The position numbers and the translations under genes were made by a program. Source: Tiliqua scincoides (lineage: Eukaryota > Chordata > Lepidosauria > Squamata > Scincidae). Taken from it: a stretch of DNA of 64,000 bases. The stretch covers positions 55,460,256-55,524,255 of the forward strand of contig NC_089821.1 in assembly GCF_035046505.1 (NCBI RefSeq), written 5' to 3'. Positions 42,858 to 54,044 of the stretch are shown in pieces. Position 1 is the first letter of the stretch. Every line of letters starts with the position of its first letter. The notes beneath the pieces were generated by a model. That model was not told where the DNA came from and searched no databases. It saw only the letters and a program-made list of their open reading frames with translations.

Positions 42858-45529
42858 GTGTAGCAGCAGTGAACTGTCTAGATATATAGGTGGTCCTGAG
42901 AAATAACCACATGTAGTCTGAAGCATGCTGTTCCACCCCTCCTTGCCATCTACCTAAATGGCCCTGCTACCTATTAAGGTTGCAGTCTCAGGCAAATAAG
43001 AGAGCGCCCCCTGGTTTTAGACCCACCTTTCACCATTCAGACTTGATGGCTTGCAGGTGAAGCCCTCTTCAACAAATCCCAGAGGCAGAAATCTCTAATC
43101 AAGACAAGTGACATGCTGTAGCCAGTCTTTTTCATGCTGAATCCCACCAGGCCCACTGTCACAGTTGCAGCAATTGCTGTTAAGTAGCAAGTCCTCAGAC
43201 TGGCTGTTCTAACAGTGGGAGTGGTGGATGGATCCAGATCTGAACCCTCAACAGCATAAACCATGCTGGGGTTGGGAAGATTAGAGGGGTTGGTGGCAAG
43301 TGGGCCACACAGCAACACTGCCTCTTAAGTGTGCGACTAAGCCTCTCTTATCTTTCCAGTTCCATTGTCTAGAGATTCCAGTGAAATAAACGCAAAAGTT
43401 TTGGTTGTTTGCAAAGGATTAAACTGGGAATGGGAAAAAGGAGGGAGAAGTTCAGCACCAGGTAGTAAACAAGCATTTTTGCTCCTTTGCTGTACTCTGC
43501 CTGGTTTCCTATTACATTGGCTGCTGGTGTTGGGGGGGGGGGGGGAACCTCAAGGTGAATATCACTGCTGAGTGGCATCTGAAAAGCCAGCATTTAGAAG
43601 TGGGAGGAGAGATCACAGGACTAAACTGTGCATTGGAATGCACAGGCGTCCATTTTGATGTTGGTTTAGATTACAGCATAAGAACCGTCACTCCCTTTGG
43701 GCAACATTTATTATAGGACACTTCAAAAACAGCCTTCCTATCCAATCCCGCCGACAAAGTAATAATGTAAGTGTATTTTGCTTGTTCCCTCTTGGCTAAG
43801 GGGAGGGAAGTAGCTTTGCATTGCAAGGAGAGTGAGCAAAAACATAATTTCAGAAATGCAGATATTGTCTATGCTAATAAAAAACTGAAGATGTTTTCCC
43901 CTGCCACTGAACTAGGGAATATCTGATATTATCATGATGACAAAATAGCTGCTTCCTTATCTATATCTGTTTGTGTGTCAGTTCTTAGGCCATTGTTTGC
44001 GTAGGAGAAGACAGTTTAACAATGTGTTGGAATGAATGGAATTGAAGATAGGATGGGAACCAGTGTTGGAGCAATATTTTAAAACATAATTGCTTTCTAT
44101 TTCAAGTGAGAAATGGAGACAAGATGAAAACAGTCAAGCAGACTTTGTTGTGAGAAGGTGGCACATCACTCCCTATCCACCACTTGCATTGCACAAGATA
44201 GGAGATAAGTCAGGATTTCTCTGTGTAGAGCTGCCTTTCAGAGCAATGCCAAGATATTGCTGTTATGTGGGTTGGTGGTCTGTGTGGGTGACCCTATTGA
44301 GGGGCAGGAGATTTTCTAGGTGCCACATCACCCGCTGTTGCATTGTCCTTAGCAGGATGATAGGGAGGTGAGAACATTTTTAGAGGAGTGGGGATCAGTT
44401 CTTATCAGAATTTTTTCCAAGAATTTGTTGGTCTCAGACATAGATAAATTTCCAGATGTGAGACCTCCTGGAAACGCATATGCTTAGTCAGAGTTTGACA
44501 AACATAAAGATTAAGCAATCCCTTGTGAGAAATTTACTGCAACCAGGGTCGATGGCAAAGTGGTTAAACTAACTATCTGAGGCTTGCCCATGAGGTAGAA
44601 GTTAATTGGGGGTTGGGATTGTTGGTTGTCCTTAAACCTCATAATCAAGCATAGCACACACTGCTGCAGCTTGCATGCTCTGCGGCCCTAAAAGATGAGT
44701 TGCAAATGCACAGGTAACTCAGCAGTAATTTTGCTACATCAGCAGTAAGAATGATGCAGCAGCACAAGTAATGCTGAGACAGTGTTAGGGAGCATTGATC
44801 ACTGTGTTTAACTCATTGGTCTTTTTGGGACCACCTGGTAGATTTATTTCCCTTACTCAGCTTCAGACTGGAGTCTATTCAGACACTCATTGGGTACATA
44901 GAAGCTGCTGGCACGCTACCATGAACACTTGGAAGAGCAATATTGTGGGTGGTGTAATAAGAGCCAAATCTTGAGCATGGTGATAGATGCAGGCACCTGA
45001 ATATTTTGCCCCAGGCAAATAGCACCTTGAAGTGAAGTTCAATTTTTAATCCAGGAATGTCATCTGAGAAAGTGTTAGCTCCCCTCCCCAGTGCCATGGT
45101 GTCTGTATGGATCCCACCTGCTCCTGACTGCTATTGACACTTCAGAGATGTGCAAGATGATGTTCATTGCCTCTGCTTCACTTCTAATTTGGCCAAAAGC
45201 CAATGGGAAATTTAAAATACCCCAAGATGTAAAATCAACCCTCATTAATTAACATTAATGTCTTGTTAGGAGATGGGGCAATCCTAGAGAGAAAAGTTAG
45301 TAGTAGTACCTGTATAGAAGAACATCACATAATGCTAATACAGTGACTTGTAAACAACTTCTTGCTACCCGCATTCCATTTTGGAAAAACCTGAGTATTC
45401 TGCAAGGCCATTACACCTTCTAGGATTAATATATGGGCAATGTATTTATACCATTGATTCTGCCAATAGGCAATAACTTCACATAAGCCAGATCTCGCTG
45501 CATTTACAAAACTTGTTTCAGGGACCACT
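42858..45529. other. IGF2: Intron 1, unique sequence
   Basis: Nothing recognised apart from a G13 run near 43,534. A 93-codon - strand frame at 43,318-43,037 has no recognisable domain. Confidence 0.4.
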
Positions 45530-45750
45530 TAGGCTGCATTCCGATGCACAGAATCCTTGGAGTAAGTCCCATGAACTCAGTGGGACTTACTTCTGAGTAG
45601 AAAAGCATAGGTTTGGGCTATTAGGGGCCAATCTTGAGCTCCCTCAGCACCAGCACTGAGCCTTAACTCTGAGTCCCATTAAACATGCCAGTGCCGCTAG
45701 ATGCAGTGGTAGCTATTTTTGGCACTGCTACACCTGGCAGAGCCACTAGC
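45530..45750. mobile_element. Palindromic short repeat followed by GC-rich repeat fragment
   Basis: 45,530-45,625 contains 'ggagtaagtcccatgaactc' and 'gtgggacttacttctgag', two inverted halves of the palindromic repeat. 45,627-45,750 ('gggccaatcttgagctccct...gatgcagtggtagctat') resembles the end of the GC-rich family at 18,690-18,775. Confidence 0.55.
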
Positions 45751-45778
45751 TTTAGGACTAGGCAGTTACTTCTGAGCA

Positions 45779-46090
45779 GGAGGTCTGGTCTAGAGGGTAG
45801 AGCCTCCATTTGTCTGAAGATAACATCCACAAGGTCGCCAGTTTGAGGCCACTGGCACCGTGCAACCTTGAAGCAGCTGACAAGCTGAGCCGAGTTGTTC
45901 CATCTGCTCTGAGCGTGGGAGGATGGAGGCCAGAATGTGAAACCAGATCAGAAAGAAACATCTGAATGTTGTGGTTCTTGGAAGATAGAACCTTCTTTCA
46001 ATTGTAAAAATCCTTCGGGGATTTAAATAGCCTGCCTATGTAAACCGCCTTGAATAAAGACCAAGACCTGTATTATTATTATATTATTAC
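45779..46090 (+). mobile_element. tRNA-derived SINE (Sauria-type likely)
   Basis: The head 'ggtctagagggtagagcc' and, about 50 bases on, 'ggtcgccagtttgaggcc' sit at the spacing of tRNA A and B boxes. The body continues 'ctgacaagctgagccgag' and 'atgtgaaaccagatcagaaa', ending 'aaccgccttgaataaag' with an A/T-rich 'tattatt' tail. I recognise this as the squamate Sauria SINE type from memory; a library match would settle it. Confidence 0.65.
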
Positions 46091-46223
46091 TAACAAGCAG
46101 CATCTTATGTCCAGTCAGAACAACTTGCTTAAAATAATGCAACGAAACCAAATCAATAGATCTTGTAGTCTGATAGAAGTTGTATAATTTATATAGGTGT
46201 AGGTTAAATACACTGTGACACTA

Positions 46224-46460
46224 AAGCTGCAGTCCTATACATACTTGCCTGGGAGTAAGTTCCACTGAATGCAATGGAACTTACTTCTGAGTAAAAACAC
46301 GGTCCACTGAATGCAATGGAACTTACTTCTGAGTAAAAACACGTAAGATTGCACTGGAGCATTAGTAAAGCTGCAATCCTAAACACACTTATGAGGGGGT
46401 GAGATCCATTGAACACAATGAGGCATAATTCTGAGTTAACAAGCGGATTGTGCTGTAAGT
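46224..46460. mobile_element. Two adjacent palindromic repeats, one with internal duplication
   Basis: The first copy starts 'gctgcagtcctatacatac' and ends 'cgtaagattgcactgg'; its right half is duplicated (46,261-46,302 and 46,303-46,343, 42-base period, identical over 41). The second copy starts 'gctgcaatcctaaacacac' (about 46,369) and ends 'gcggattgtgctgtaag'. Confidence 0.75.
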
Positions 46461-46627
46461 GACTCTAAAAGAGGCAGAAAGTTTTCTCACATGCACACTG
46501 TACATATCCCCCCTCCTGCTATTTCAGGAGAATGTAAGAGGTAAAACGGGAAATCTTGCAAAACGTATTTTTCCCCAGAACAATTACAAATACTTTTTCA
46601 TCTTGGGTCCAGTTTCTTTGTTGTTCT

Positions 46628-46718
46628 AACACAATCCCATGCATGTTTACTCAAAAGTACATCTCATTGAGGACAATGGGATTTATTCCCAGGTAAGTGT
46701 ATATAGAATTGCAGCCTC
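46628..46718. mobile_element. Palindromic short repeat copy
   Basis: 'acacaatcccatgcatgttt' at the left, core 'gaggacaatgggatttattc', right end 'atatagaattgcagcct'. Confidence 0.7.
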
Positions 46719-47185
46719 AAACTCCCTTGGACAAAGACAGTACAGTATTTTCATTAGCTGTTAAATGGCCTATGAGTTACATAGATTTTTCTGCTGTTTC
46801 ATCTGAAAACATAAGATGCTGTGTGTAGAGAAAAAGATGGAGTGAGAGTTGTACATTTAAGTGAATACTCTGAAATAACTCTTGGTACATGACCAAACTG
46901 AATGATTTGTTTTAAGCAAAAAAGTAGAAACATCTTTGGATCATCACTGTGATTTCCCTGCCTAGTATAGCAAGTATTTTCCCCCCTGTATTTTGGGAAT
47001 AGTAACTTCTTTGAAAGTCAGATTGCTTCTCCCACTGGAAACTGTACATACCATAAGTTACTGGAAAGCTGGTAATCCAGGATAGGTAATACAGATTAAT
47101 GGATACAAACATGGCCTTGGACTCTGTCTAGGGTCACATTAGAAAGCTTGGGGCAAAGCCAGGAATAGATTGAACTAGATCACTG

Positions 47186-47213
47186 TAGTCTTTCGAGACT
47201 GAAGGTTGCCAAC
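47186..47213 (+). mobile_element. 28-base LINE/SINE tail insertion with target duplication
   Basis: Exactly the last 28 bases of the tail shared by the 5S SINEs and the LINE at 63,457: the 'agtctttcgagact' hairpin followed by 'gaaggttgccaac'. Perfect 9-bp duplication 'agatcactg' on both sides (47,177-47,185 and 47,214-47,222). It is an extreme 5' truncation in intron 1 of IGF2. Confidence 0.9.
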
Positions 47214-47867
47214 AGATCACTGGTGGGATTCATTCCAACTCTACCAAAGGTCACCCTGTCTGCCTTGTGCTATTGTCATGGCCATACATTAGTTAGAGGA
47301 CTATAACTTTTTTTCTTAAAATGATGCTAAATTTGATTTAAACTTGTCCAAAACAAGAATCTAGAAATCTATCCCAACTGAAAGGGTTGTTGATGCTCTT
47401 CAGCATTGACTTATTATGGCATTGCTCCCCCCTTCCATTTTTTGTGGGTTTTTTCATTTTGTTTTTTGTACATCAAAGAATTTGTGATGAGGTGCTTTAC
47501 CTGATGCTGGCTGTGACAGCTTCTTGCATGGAATAGGTTTCAATTCCCTCTTTTGTAGGTCTGAATCTGGACTTGAGCCTTTGAGCCCTCCAGTAAAACA
47601 TCTAAACAAGTTTGGTATCTGATTTAAAATTCCACAGAGTTAACTGGAGTGGCTACAGCAGGAAGCTTTGTTATTCTTTCCTCTTCAGCATATGTTTTAT
47701 GGTTCTTGGAATGTACACAGTTTGTCCTATACTGATGAACCCTGGTATAAAAAGCCATCTATCATTAACCTTGTTTCTGTTATTTGACCGCCTTGTGACT
47801 GACTAATACCAAAGTATGAGGGGAACAATAATAGCTAAGGGATGCGCTCTCCCTTACACATGCTGAG

Positions 47868-48050
47868 GTGAAGCAAAAGCTGCCTTCTCTTGAGTCAGAA
47901 CATTGTTCATCTGGCTCAGTGTTGTCGACATTGAGTAGCAGCAGATCTCCAGGGTTTCTGACAGGGATCTTTCTCAGTCCTACCTGGAGAATTGAATTTG
48001 GGACATGCTTTATGCAAACGAGGGTGCTACCACTGAGCTGTGACCCCATC
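47868..48050 (-). mobile_element. tRNA-derived SINE on - strand, 175 bp before IGF2 exon 2
   Basis: Reading the - strand from 48,050: 'ggtcacagctcagtggtag' (A-box-like), then 'ttgcataaagcatgtcccaa' and 'attcaattctcc' (decayed B box), then a body with 'ccctggagatctgctgct' and 'ctgactcaagagaaggcag'. This order is that of the common tRNA-headed, L2-tailed SINEs of reptiles. Old copy. Confidence 0.7.
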
Positions 48051-48233
48051 CATCTCTTTAGTCAGTGCACGGGTGCTCTTTTTTAAACAGATGTGTCCTG
48101 AGAATAGCCTCCAAATTAACAATCAATTGTGGTATTTAAGTTTGCTGTCATATTCCATTTTCATAGCTAACTGGATTACAAAGAAAGACTTCATGCTTAC
48201 CCTTCTTGAATACTTGTCTTTCAGGTGCAGAAG

Positions 48234-48387
48234 ATGTGTACCTCAAGGCGGATACTGCTGCTTGCACTCACTTTTTTGGCATACACAGTTGATTCAGCAT
48301 TTGCATATGGCGCTCCTGAAACCCTCTGCGGTGGAGAGCTGGTGGACACACTGCAGTTCGTCTGTGGGGACAGGGGATTTTACTTCA
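48234..48387 (+). CDS. IGF2: IGF2 exon 2: signal peptide and B domain
   Basis: The exon runs from 48,225 (acceptor tttcag) to 48,387 (TTCA|gtaagt, perfect donor). The ATG at 48,234 has A at -3 and gives the conventional start. Residues 1-24 are a signal peptide with core '[11 protein letters not shown]' and an Ala-Phe-Ala cleavage site before Tyr25. Residues 25-51 are the B domain, including '[20 protein letters not shown]', with Cys32 and Cys44 forming the inter-chain insulin-type disulfides. The exon ends in phase 1 within Ser52. A second AG at 48,229-48,230 could serve as acceptor and would remove V-Q from the extended form without changing the 187-residue form. Sequence is closest to what I recall of chicken IGF2; IGF1 is ruled out by exons 3 and 4. 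Confidence 0.97.
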
Positions 48388-50941
48388 GTAAGTATGTCCT
48401 TGGCACTACTTCCTCACTGGGAAAACATACACGCTCAAACTATCATGTGCATCTGTAATTGTACTTCTCATGAATTGGGTGTGTTTCAGATTTTGAAAAG
48501 CAGTATCTAAGCAGGCCTCCTCAAACCTGGAAGATTAACCAATGCAATTTTATCATTCAGGGAGAGCAGATCATTCTTCTCAGCATCCTTCTCAGCAGAG
48601 AAGTAGCTGAGTTTCTCGGTCCACCTGTTGAGTCCATGATGACGAGTTATTTAACTGCTAAATGGCATTGACTTATTGATATGCACTGTTAGCAACCCAG
48701 TTATATAGCACAAGATGATAACTTACATTTTGAAGTGTAGTCTCTAAATCACAATGTGCAAGCTACAACAAATTCCAGCTTTGGAAAAAAAAAAATAACA
48801 TTTTGTGATTCCTCCTTCAAACATTAGTTTTAGCATTTGCATTAGGTTTCTTCTTTTGACCCTGGTCCTTAAAAGCAGGAGGTGTTGAAAACAAAAGGAA
48901 AAAAAATACCTGGCATTGATTGAAAGGAGGATCTTAGGACACCTTTCTGTTAAGACAGAAGTTTATTCAATATTGTCAGCATTAGGACAACCCCTCAACA
49001 ACATATTTTTGAAATGATGAGTTAGCATGGTTCTACCAGCTGTTTACATCTTGGCCACAGTTGTCTGAAAGCTGCCACTAGACCTAGGTTTGTCTAGGCA
49101 CACAACTAAAAACCGATCAAGAAAGTAAGTTAGGTTCAATTTTTCTCTTCCCTTCTAGTGTTCCAGACTTGTGTGTACATTCTCTCCCTGCAGTGAGTTG
49201 GAGGTGGGATAACAATCACAATGTCAGGGGTGTGACTTACTAGGGTGCTCAAGACACTTCTATCCATGGCGAGTTGCCGCAGATAAATAACATCTCCTGT
49301 CTCTCAGCCTCAGTGACCAGTTTACAATGGGCCAACCAGTCCACAAGATATGGGGAAGAGGGTGTATTTATTTGGCATATGTTCAGGGTGCTATATTTCC
49401 TTACCTCCTTCATCCTCTCAGTCACCCTGTGAACTCATTCATTGAAACTGAGATAGTTATTTACCCAAGGCCAGCCACTAGGTTTATGTCAGACATAAGA
49501 TAGAATCCATCCCTAGGTCTAACATTCTGTTTGTATTGTAAAGCATTTTGTGTTACATATATAGACAAAGAGTTTTTGTCGTTGTTTGGAAGCCAGCTTG
49601 TGTTTCGTTTTCCATCTCTGTGCTTCCATGGCAATCTTGCACTCATATTTTATTGAAAATTGTAGTAGAAATGATTAGTAAGGTAATTCCCACAGGGTCT
49701 ATGTAGGATGTTTTCATCATTAACATTGTGTCTTAGAAGCATGTGGTTTAACTTCTAAAGAGAAAGATGCTTGGGCTCAAAGCCTATACGACAGTTGAAC
49801 CCTCCATTATAGATGCTTTGTTCCCTAATCCTCTGTGTAACCGAGTGCTGCGGTGTTCTGCGATGAGGGAAGCAGGTTTAATACACACTTTGGAGGCATT
49901 CTCCAATTTTCCTAGATTGAAAGTCGATTCTAGAATGTAGCCCAAATTAAGGGGGGGAGTGTCTCATTTGTATTCATACTGCTTTCTAGAACTGTCACCT
50001 TTTTGATATTACAAACTTTTTGGTTCATGGATTAAAAGAAAGTTACACAGCTTGCTGGTCAGTGAGGCATATGTGAGGTACTTTTAGTAAGAGAATGGAG
50101 AATATGTTGGCGTGCCCTATGTCAGCGCAAATAGACATAATAAAAAGAAAGCATCCTCTTAGGTGAAAGCTGCACACAACTCATTGTCCTATCCTTGGGT
50201 GTCACCAGACATGATGTCTTCCCCTTCTTCCCATGCTGTAGGTGGTCTGAAGTCTCTCCTTCTGAAAACATTTTAGAAGAGAAGTTGCTTCTTAGACTCT
50301 TTAATCTCCAGCTATGTCCAAAACCACCAAAGGTCAGGACTCCAGCTGGGGCAATTCATCATAGCCCCATTGAAGTCAGACTTAATGCTGAGCCAGAGAG
50401 AGCTCAGCTCTCAGATGTTTAAGTGCTATTTCTTATTTGGTGGGGGTGGTGAACCTGACAGCAGAAGCGAGGAGGGGGGCAGATGAGCTAAAAATACAAC
50501 GCTGTAGGAAGCAGTTACTCAAAAACAAACCCTATTAACGTTTGTTTTCAGCAACGTTTGCAAAAAAAAGTGGTCACTTGAACCAGGGCAGAAGAATGAA
50601 GGGAAATACTGCAGAAGTAACATTTTCTAGTGTTTTCTTACAAATAAAACCATTGGTACAAGACATGGGACAGCGACAGGCATTTAAGTACAGTGGCTAA
50701 CACTTGGAATGTATGATGCCTTCTCTGAGGGAATTTAAAAACACCTCTCAGAAATGGGGGGAAAAAGAGAGACATAGATTTGTCTTCATGGGCTAGGAAG
50801 ACATGAGGGGTTTGATGGGGGAAGGGGGGTGGGAGAGAGGGGAGAGGCGTCTGACTTCTCAGTAAACAACAGCTCCTGTTTCTTCCTTTCCAACAGCTGA
50901 TAAGAATTTAGCTCTTTCCAGCCACTTATGCTGACAAAGCA

Positions 50942-50982
<41 letters not shown>

Positions 50983-52054
50983 AATAATGTTAGGGAAAAA
51001 GTAGGGGGGGGGGGAAAGAGGAGCTATTTTGGGGGAAGGGCTTGGAACAATGACTGCTGCTGCCCAGCCATCTGACAAAGGCCCTCTTGTTGGTGCCCAC
51101 ATTCCTTTGACAGGGGAAGAGAGGATTGTTTACACCCAAAATCTTCTTCTGCTTGGCTTGGTGCTTGATTGATCAAACAGAAGTGGTGGTTCGGGGTGTG
51201 TGAGGGAAGGGGGTGCAGGCTTTGGAGGATCTTATAATTATTCTGGAGTGTGGCACGCAAGTCCCTATGCAACACACACGCACACACACCACTTCTCAGC
51301 ATGCACGTGTGTATTTGCGCAACTGAATAACCCCAGACAAACACAGGCTAGTTGCAATTCCTGTTTAGAAAAAAAACACACTAACTCAGAATGGGGAACT
51401 CTGACTCTGGAACAAATCCCCAAGTCTAGCCATGTCTTGTCCTCAGCAGTGGGTGTAGGATGCAGGAGCCAAGTGTACTGGTGGACCTGACCTCTAGCCC
51501 TTCGCCTGAGAGGAAGTTCAAAAGATTCTATGACAGAGAACAGACTCAAGTGATTGGTGTAATTTATGACTGGAAAGAAGCGGGTCTTAGCCTGGCCAGT
51601 ACCTGCATAGGAGATCTCCATGTGAACTGTACCAAGGGGGTGAGGGGTTCTTAAGGCAGAAATAGAAGTCAGAAGACAGACAATAGAAGACAGACATTTC
51701 AAGCTTACACTAATTGAGAAGACTGCAACCTCTTCTCTACTGACACCTGGTGTCAGTGTAGTGTAGTGTCCCTGCTTAATTGCTCACTTCAGGTGCAGAC
51801 TCATCCACCAGCAATCCATTCTCCTCTCACCCACAGCTCCCCATCTGAAATATGGGAGATAAGACCCTGGTGTTCTTACTGAACTGATGTAATTATTGTG
51901 AAGTGTTTTGAACACGTGAAGAAGCTATAATAAATGCTACATATTATTGTATCACTATGCCATGGTCCTACCATAGGCTTTATTTTTTCACACTACCTTC
52001 TTTATATAGAAGGATAATCTCACAGTTTATCTGCATGGGACACATGTGTCTCAG
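48388..52054. other. IGF2: Intron 2, mostly unique sequence
   Basis: Contains a (CT)n tract at 50,945-50,980, a G-rich purine region at about 50,815-50,845, a possible MIR-like piece at about 49,376-49,485 ('caccctgtgaactcattcattgaaactgag'-type order), and otherwise no recognised repeat. 50,850-51,700 has few signs of repeats and might be conserved non-coding sequence; this needs alignment to show. No miR-483-like hairpin was recognised. Confidence 0.4.
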
Positions 52055-52290
52055 TATTATTAGTTATTATTAACAGTATTTATATACCACTTTTCAACAA
52101 CAAGTTCAACAACAAAGCGGTTTACAAGTAAAAATCAAATCGTAAGTGGCTCCCTGTCCCAAAAGGGCTCACAATCTAAAAAGATGCAAAAGAACACCAG
52201 CAGACAGCCATGAGAAGAGACACTGCTGGGGTGAGGCAGGCCAGTTACTTTCCCCCTACTAAATAAAAGAGGAGCATCCACTTGAAAAAG
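52055..52290. mobile_element. Interspersed repeat fragment in intron 2
   Basis: Starts in 'attattagttattattaaca' and continues 'aaagcggtttacaagtaaaa', 'tggctccctgtcccaaaagg' and 'gctcacaatctaaaaagatg'. This string of landmarks recurs in squamate genomes as the 3' part of an interspersed element; the class is uncertain (SINE or LINE end). Confidence 0.5.
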
Positions 52291-52996
52291 TGCCTCTTAC
52301 CCAGTTGGCAGGGGTACTCATTTCCTGATAGTTGGGGAAGCTCACCTCTGATAGTGTAATGACTGCACCTGGAATGAGTGCTCAAGTTAATCAGGGTTAT
52401 AAACCTTTTAACTAGAAATTCATTTTCAGCTGGTATGCCAATTTCAAATGTGGAATATTCTTGCCCCCTTCTTCCTCCTTTTTGGGGGGTGGGGGAGAAA
52501 GCAACCGCATCTCCCATGAAAGGCTATACTGGATTTTGGGCGAAGCCAAATCTGCTGGATCATGTCCCTTAAAATGTAGCTTATCACAGTAGATATTTGA
52601 CACCAGCCATGAAAGGGGAAAGCAGCAGATGATTACTCATGTAAAAAAGTTAATATTTATTTCAGGGAGGAAAGGCTGAAATACCAGCCTTGATGGTATT
52701 TCTCTTAATGCACCCTGGACATGAATTGTGCAGAACCTAGAATATGCAACCTTTAGCTGTGCACACAATATGTATTTGATTCTGGACTGTCCAAACTACT
52801 CCATAAAATGTTTCCACTTCCTGCAGAACTTTCTTTGGAGTGTTAAAAGTGAGCTATTTGGAAAGTGCATCTGATCAAGAGATAAATACCTTTGCTTTTC
52901 TTCTAAGTTAAAAATAAGCTGTGTGCAAAAAAAAAAGCTAATGTCTCCATTAAAATATTTTTTCTAACATTTAACATGAAATATTTGTTATCACAG

Positions 52997-53166
52997 GTAG
53001 ACCAGTGGGCAGAAACAGAGGAAGACTTAACCGTGGCATTGTGGAGGAATGCTGCTTCCGGAGTTGTGATCTTAATCTCTTGGAAACTTACTGTGCAAAA
53101 TCTGTCAAATCGGAGCGCGACCTCTCATCATCTTCTTCTGTTGTAGTCTTACCAGCACTAAACAAG
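52997..53166 (+). CDS. IGF2: IGF2 exon 3: C, A and D domains, start of E peptide
   Basis: Acceptor atcacag at 52,990-52,996, donor AAG|gtaagt at 53,166/53,167. The first two bases complete Ser52, then come 56 codons (residues 53-108). The C domain is Arg53-Arg64, the A domain '[12 protein letters not shown]' starts at Gly65, with Cys70, 71, 75 and 84 for the insulin fold, and the D domain is 'KSVKSE' (86-91). Mature IGF2 would be Tyr25-Glu91, 67 residues. '[10 protein letters not shown]', 'LLETYCA' and 'KSERD' are IGF2-specific. Asn78 occupies the position of human mature Ala54. The E peptide begins at Arg92-Asp93 and shows five serines in a row (95-99) then three valines, a local low-complexity patch. 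Confidence 0.97.
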
Positions 53167-54044
53167 GTAAGTGAAGGTCTTATCTGAATAACAGGGTGCA
53201 TTAAGAGAAAAAAAATCCCATGGGACAACAGGACCCTTATCTCCAGCATCTGCTGCTTTTGCAGTTACAGCAAAACAATGTCATCTCTATGAGATATAGA
53301 TAATTTTTTTTGATATTCAAACATCCATTTTGAAAAGCTCTAGCAATTGTGATCAGCAATTATAACAGAGCTAATCATCAAAGCCTGAAAACCAAAAAGG
53401 GAAAAAGAATTGGGCATAGATTAAACTGTCTGTGCCATTTCCTAGAAAGCTGAATTTTACATTCTGCTAATCCTATTTATATTTACCTGAATGAAGTTCC
53501 ACTGAGTTGAATATCATGTACATCCAAGTGTCTGTGCAAAACATTTCAGTGTTAGTGTAGAATGTTATTGGACCAAGAGTGTTTGATAACTGTCTTCTGA
53601 CCCTTAAACAATGTTGCTGGCCTCTGCTTCTGACTCTTTGTAGCTATGGGGGATTTATTTAACTTAGTGTGCCATTTATATGTTACACATTATTAGCCAG
53701 TATGTGTTTTCCACTGTGTGGGCAAGTAGTGAGGAGCTGCTGCAGTTCTGTTTGGTCAGACACTCAGAAGCACATTAATGTTTTTACATGTAATACATCA
53801 GGTTGAATGAAGCATACTGGAGTGTAGGTAAACTTGTACTGGAGTGTAGGTAAAATTCCACGGTATTTGGGGGGGATGTCACAAAAAAGGAACCACCTTG
53901 CTGAGTAGATAATTATTTGATGTCACAGCCAAAAGTTGGTCAGGTTTTGTACTGGTGAGTTTACTAGTGCAGACTATCAATGATGAAACTTTTCTTAGCC
54001 TACAGACCCTCACTTTCTTTCTCATTCTCCCATATTTTCCTCAG
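53167..54044. other. IGF2: Intron 3
   Basis: 878 bases. A 22-base unit is present twice in tandem at 53,815-53,858 ('tactggagtgtaggtaaa' in each). 53,461-53,515 may hold a decayed end of the palindromic repeat. Nothing else is seen. Confidence 0.6.

Noticed and set aside
48388-52996. Search for a miR-483-like hairpin in an IGF2 intron
   Set aside because: No matching stem was recognised, and this microRNA is known from mammals.
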